A DNA stretch of 9,550 nucleotides from Caryophanales bacterium UBA1427 (GTDB lineage Bacteria > Bacillota_I > Bacilli_A > ML615J-28 > CAG-313): contig DCTZ01000010.1 of the NCBI GenBank assembly GCA_002329485.1, positions 69,761 through 79,310 on the forward strand, written 5' to 3'. The notes beneath the pieces were generated by a model. That model was not told where the DNA came from. It saw nothing but the letters and a program-made list of their open reading frames with translations, and did not search any database. A program made the position numbers and the translations under genes. Positions 7,593-9,550 of the stretch are shown here, in pieces (within the stretch, counting starts at the first letter, position 1; each line of letters starts with the position of its first letter).

Positions 7593-9307
7593 CCCTCATC
7601 CTTTAATTGTGAATAATAAATATCCTGATAAATGGCATTGGTCTTCAGCAGATTGGCATGCGTATCGCAGGCGACAAGGTTACCATTATCCAAAATGGCA
7701 ATGCGATTAGCCCGTTTGGCGCTGACAACCCGTTGGGCAATCAAAATAATCGTGGTATCTTTCAAGAAAGCCGACATGGCCTGATAAAGCCTTGCCTCGG
7801 TTGATAAGTCAAGAGCGGATGTGCTGTCATCGAAAATCAAATAACGCGGACGGCCGATAATCGCTCTAGCGATGGCAATCCTTTGTTTTTGACCACCCGA
7901 AAGGGAAGATCCTTTTTCGCCGATAATCGTATCATAGCCGTCTTTGAAACCGGAAACGAAATCATGGGCTTGGACCACTTTACAAACTTCGATGACTTCT
8001 TCCAAGGTTGCGTCTGGTTTACCCCAACGGATATTATCGATTATCGAACCCGAAAATAATTCGGTTTTTTGGGGGACAATCCCGAAAAGTTTGCGAAGCG
8101 AAACCAAATCCAAATTCCTAACATCTTCGTGTCCAATATAAATGGCGCCGTCGGTGACATCGTAAAACCGCGGAATCAAATTCACAAGCGTCGTTTTTCC
8201 ACTTCCGGTAGCACCGAGAATCGCCAGCATCTCGCCTTTTTTGATTTCCAGATTGATATTTTTCAAAACCGGTTTGCCGGTTGAAGGATAGCGGAACGAA
8301 ACATTGGTAAAGACGATATCGTCATTGAGATTGCTCGCATCGACCGTACCCGATTGGACGGAAGGATAGGCATTCATGACTTCCTTAACACGGGCGCCGC
8401 TTGCTTTGGCTCGCGTGATCGATTGGAAAATCATGGCCACCATCATCACCGACATCAGAATCATGGCGACATAGTTGAGCGCAGCCATAACATCTCCGAC
8501 TTGCAAACCGCTTCCCTCAATTGCTTTGGAACCGCCCCAATACAAAATGAAAATGGTGGTTATATTAAGGAAAAGGGTCATGGCCGGTCCGATGAAGGCC
8601 ATAATGCGTGCAACCCGAAGCGTATTGTTGGTTAATGCATCATTGGTTACCCCGAAACGTTTTGCTTCGAAATCTTCCCGAACGTAGGCTTTAACCACTC
8701 TGGCACCCGAAACATTTTCCTGCATCACTGCATTCACATCATCCATGCTGCTTTGCACGATAGTGAAAAGCGGAGCGGCTTTTCTTAGGAAAACAAAAAT
8801 CAGGGTAATCTCAATCGGCAACACCACGAACAAAATAAGCGCAAAGGAAATATCGATGCTTAACATCATGATAATTCCGCCGCCAAACAACATGATGGCG
8901 CGCACAAACATCCGTGTCGATTGCGATACCAAGATGCGCAGATTTTCGATATCGTTGGTAAGTCTTGTTACTAGCGAACCGATGGTAAATTGGTCGGTTT
9001 GTTCAAACGATAAATGCACAACCCGACTGAACGCATCTTTTCGCAAATCATTGGCAAACCCCTGAGCGGCCTGTGTCGAAAAAAGTACGGATAACAATCC
9101 GCAAAAAGCACCGATTAAAACGATAATTATCATTTGCAAACCGTTTTGCCAAATCAGAGCGGATTGGTTTTGACCGATACCCACGTTGACAATTTCTTTC
9201 ATTAAAATTGGTAAGCGCAATTCTGAAATAACCTCAAGAGCCATCATGATTGGGGCAAGAAGCGCAAAATACCAGTATGGCTTCAAGTAACGGATAAATT
9301 TTGTCAT
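7589..9307 (-). CDS. ABC exporter half-transporter, degenerate-site subunit of a heterodimer (BmrC/LmrC-like)
   Basis: This is the partner half of the exporter, first gene of the operon. The 572-residue protein has six membrane segments (about 12-35, 56-77, 135-150, 154-174, 240-258, 272-295) and a C-terminal ATPase domain. Walker A is GATGSGKTT (365-373), the Q-loop Gln is 413, and the canonical signature LSGGQ is at 469-473. Walker B reads LIFDDSTSALD, so the catalytic Glu is Asp494, and the switch His is Gln525 (IAQR). These two changes mark the non-hydrolysing site known from BmrCD, LmrCD and TM287/288. Combined with the FSEGE signature of the downstream subunit, one ATP site is degenerate and the other canonical. 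The ATG at 9307 has TGAGGAA upstream at good spacing and a near-consensus promoter at 9335-9363. It ends in TGA overlapping the next gene by four bases. No MarR-type regulator gene, often found beside such exporters, is visible. Confidence 0.93.
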   Translation of the reverse strand: MTKFIRYLKPYWYFALLAPIMMALEVISELRLPILMKEIVNVGIGQNQSALIWQNGLQMIIIVLIGAFCGLLSVLFSTQAAQGFANDLRKDAFSRVVHLSFEQTDQFTIGSLVTRLTNDIENLRILVSQSTRMFVRAIMLFGGGIIMMLSIDISFALILFVVLPIEITLIFVFLRKAAPLFTIVQSSMDDVNAVMQENVSGARVVKAYVREDFEAKRFGVTNDALTNNTLRVARIMAFIGPAMTLFLNITTIFILYWGGSKAIEGSGLQVGDVMAALNYVAMILMSVMMVAMIFQSITRAKASGARVKEVMNAYPSVQSGTVDASNLNDDIVFTNVSFRYPSTGKPVLKNINLEIKKGEMLAILGATGSGKTTLVNLIPRFYDVTDGAIYIGHEDVRNLDLVSLRKLFGIVPQKTELFSGSIIDNIRWGKPDATLEEVIEVCKVVQAHDFVSGFKDGYDTIIGEKGSSLSGGQKQRIAIARAIIGRPRYLIFDDSTSALDLSTEARLYQAMSAFLKDTTIILIAQRVVSAKRANRIAILDNGNLVACDTHANLLKTNAIYQDIYYSQLKDEG

Positions 9308-9334
9308 ACTTAATTCCTCATTTTCTATTTTCCT

Positions 9335-9363
9335 ATTATACTACTACGGTTCAGATTTTTCAA
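9335..9363 (-). promoter_or_regulatory. Promoter of the ABC exporter-pepA operon
   Basis: On the minus strand the -35 is TTGAAA (9363-9358), followed by exactly 17 bases and a perfect TATAAT (9340-9335). It lies 28 bases before the ATG at 9307. This is one of the best promoter matches in the window and probably drives all three downstream genes. Confidence 0.8.
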
Positions 9364-9466
9364 GAAATATGGCTAAAGGTTTTGGGAAATGGTCTGTCGC
9401 TTTCCTTCTTTGGTAAAAACCCTTCGGTTTTCCCCCTATTTTCCAAAAATTCCTTTAACTTTTTAC

Positions 9467-9495
9467 TTGCTTTTTTAATAAATTTAGCGTATAAT
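9467..9495 (+). promoter_or_regulatory. Promoter of the tRNA-Leu gene
   Basis: TTGCTT (9467-9472), a 17-base spacer and TATAAT (9490-9495) lie 18 bases before the tRNA's first base. The predicted transcript would have a leader of roughly a dozen bases. It is divergent from the ABC operon promoter about 100 bases to the left. The bases between them hold only a tiny AAAACC-CTTC-GGTTTT hairpin (9416-9431) of no clear role. Confidence 0.75.
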
Positions 9496-9513
9496 TTAAG
9501 AGCGTGAAATCAT

Positions 9514-9550
9514 GCCAGTATGGTGGAATTGGTAGACGCGCTGGACTCAA
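9514..9550 (+). tRNA. tRNA-Leu (anticodon CAA), 5' part only
   Basis: The acceptor 5' strand is GCCAGTA (9514-9520), followed by T8 and G9. The D-stem GTG (9523-9525) pairs with CGC (9537-9539), and the D-loop GAATTGGTAGA is typical of leucine tRNAs. The anticodon 5' arm CTGGA (9541-9545) leads to C32, T33 and anticodon CAA (9548-9550), which reads UUG. The window ends at the anticodon, so the 3' half, including the long variable arm expected of tRNA-Leu, is not seen. The leucine identity rests on the class-II style D-arm and the anticodon. Confidence 0.9.

Noticed and set aside
63..9307. Mollicutes code with TGA read as tryptophan
   Set aside because: Trp codons in the genes are TGG, and TGA serves as the stop of the rRNA methyltransferase and of the first ABC subunit.
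9416..9431. AAAACC-CTTC-GGTTTT hairpin as a terminator
   Set aside because: It lies between two divergent promoters where no transcript should need ending, and the stem is only six bases.
1..9550. CRISPR array, transposon or defence system
   Set aside because: No spaced direct repeats, transposase, integrase, nuclease or Cas-like protein was found on either strand; the gaps between genes are all under about 210 bases.

Overview
The window looks like an ordinary chromosomal stretch from a low-GC Gram-positive bacterium (Bacillota, possibly a Mollicutes-like or Erysipelotrichia-like lineage; this is inference from composition and gene style only). Shine-Dalgarno sites are purine-rich and A/GGAGG-like, promoters are TTGACA/TATAAT-like with 17-base spacers, and several -10 boxes carry the extended TG. 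Tryptophan is encoded by TGG, and TGA ends at least two genes, so the standard bacterial code applies and not the mycoplasma code in which TGA is Trp.

Left part (1-2648): two genes on the minus strand, 15 bases apart and probably one transcript. The first is an unusual three-part membrane acyltransferase-like protein (acyltransferase fold, zinc ribbon, GRAM/PH-like C-terminus). The second is a 23S rRNA uracil-5 methyltransferase with an intact [4Fe-4S] motif. A clear promoter (TTTACA-17-TATAAT) lies upstream. The 62 bases beyond the methyltransferase stop contain a small inverted repeat and no gene that can be defended.

Middle (2649-4300): a 150-base divergent intergenic region with one promoter per direction and a small palindrome between them. 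It is followed by a plus-strand class 3-type aldehyde dehydrogenase and then a bidirectional terminator shared with the converging aminopeptidase.

Right part (4301-9550): a minus-strand operon of three genes, read from 9307 down to 4301. Two ABC half-transporters overlap by four bases and together form a heterodimeric exporter of the BmrCD/LmrCD/TM287-288 type. One ATP site has the expected degenerate residues and the other is fully canonical. A leucyl aminopeptidase of family M17 follows 22 bases later. Divergent from this operon, a tRNA-Leu(CAA) gene with a strong promoter begins at 9514 and is cut by the window end exactly after its anticodon.

No CRISPR array, insertion sequence, prophage gene, toxin-antitoxin pair or defence system is visible. 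The content is mostly housekeeping: rRNA modification, lipid metabolism, aldehyde oxidation, efflux, peptide turnover and a tRNA. The least understood item is the acyltransferase-zinc ribbon-GRAM-like protein.
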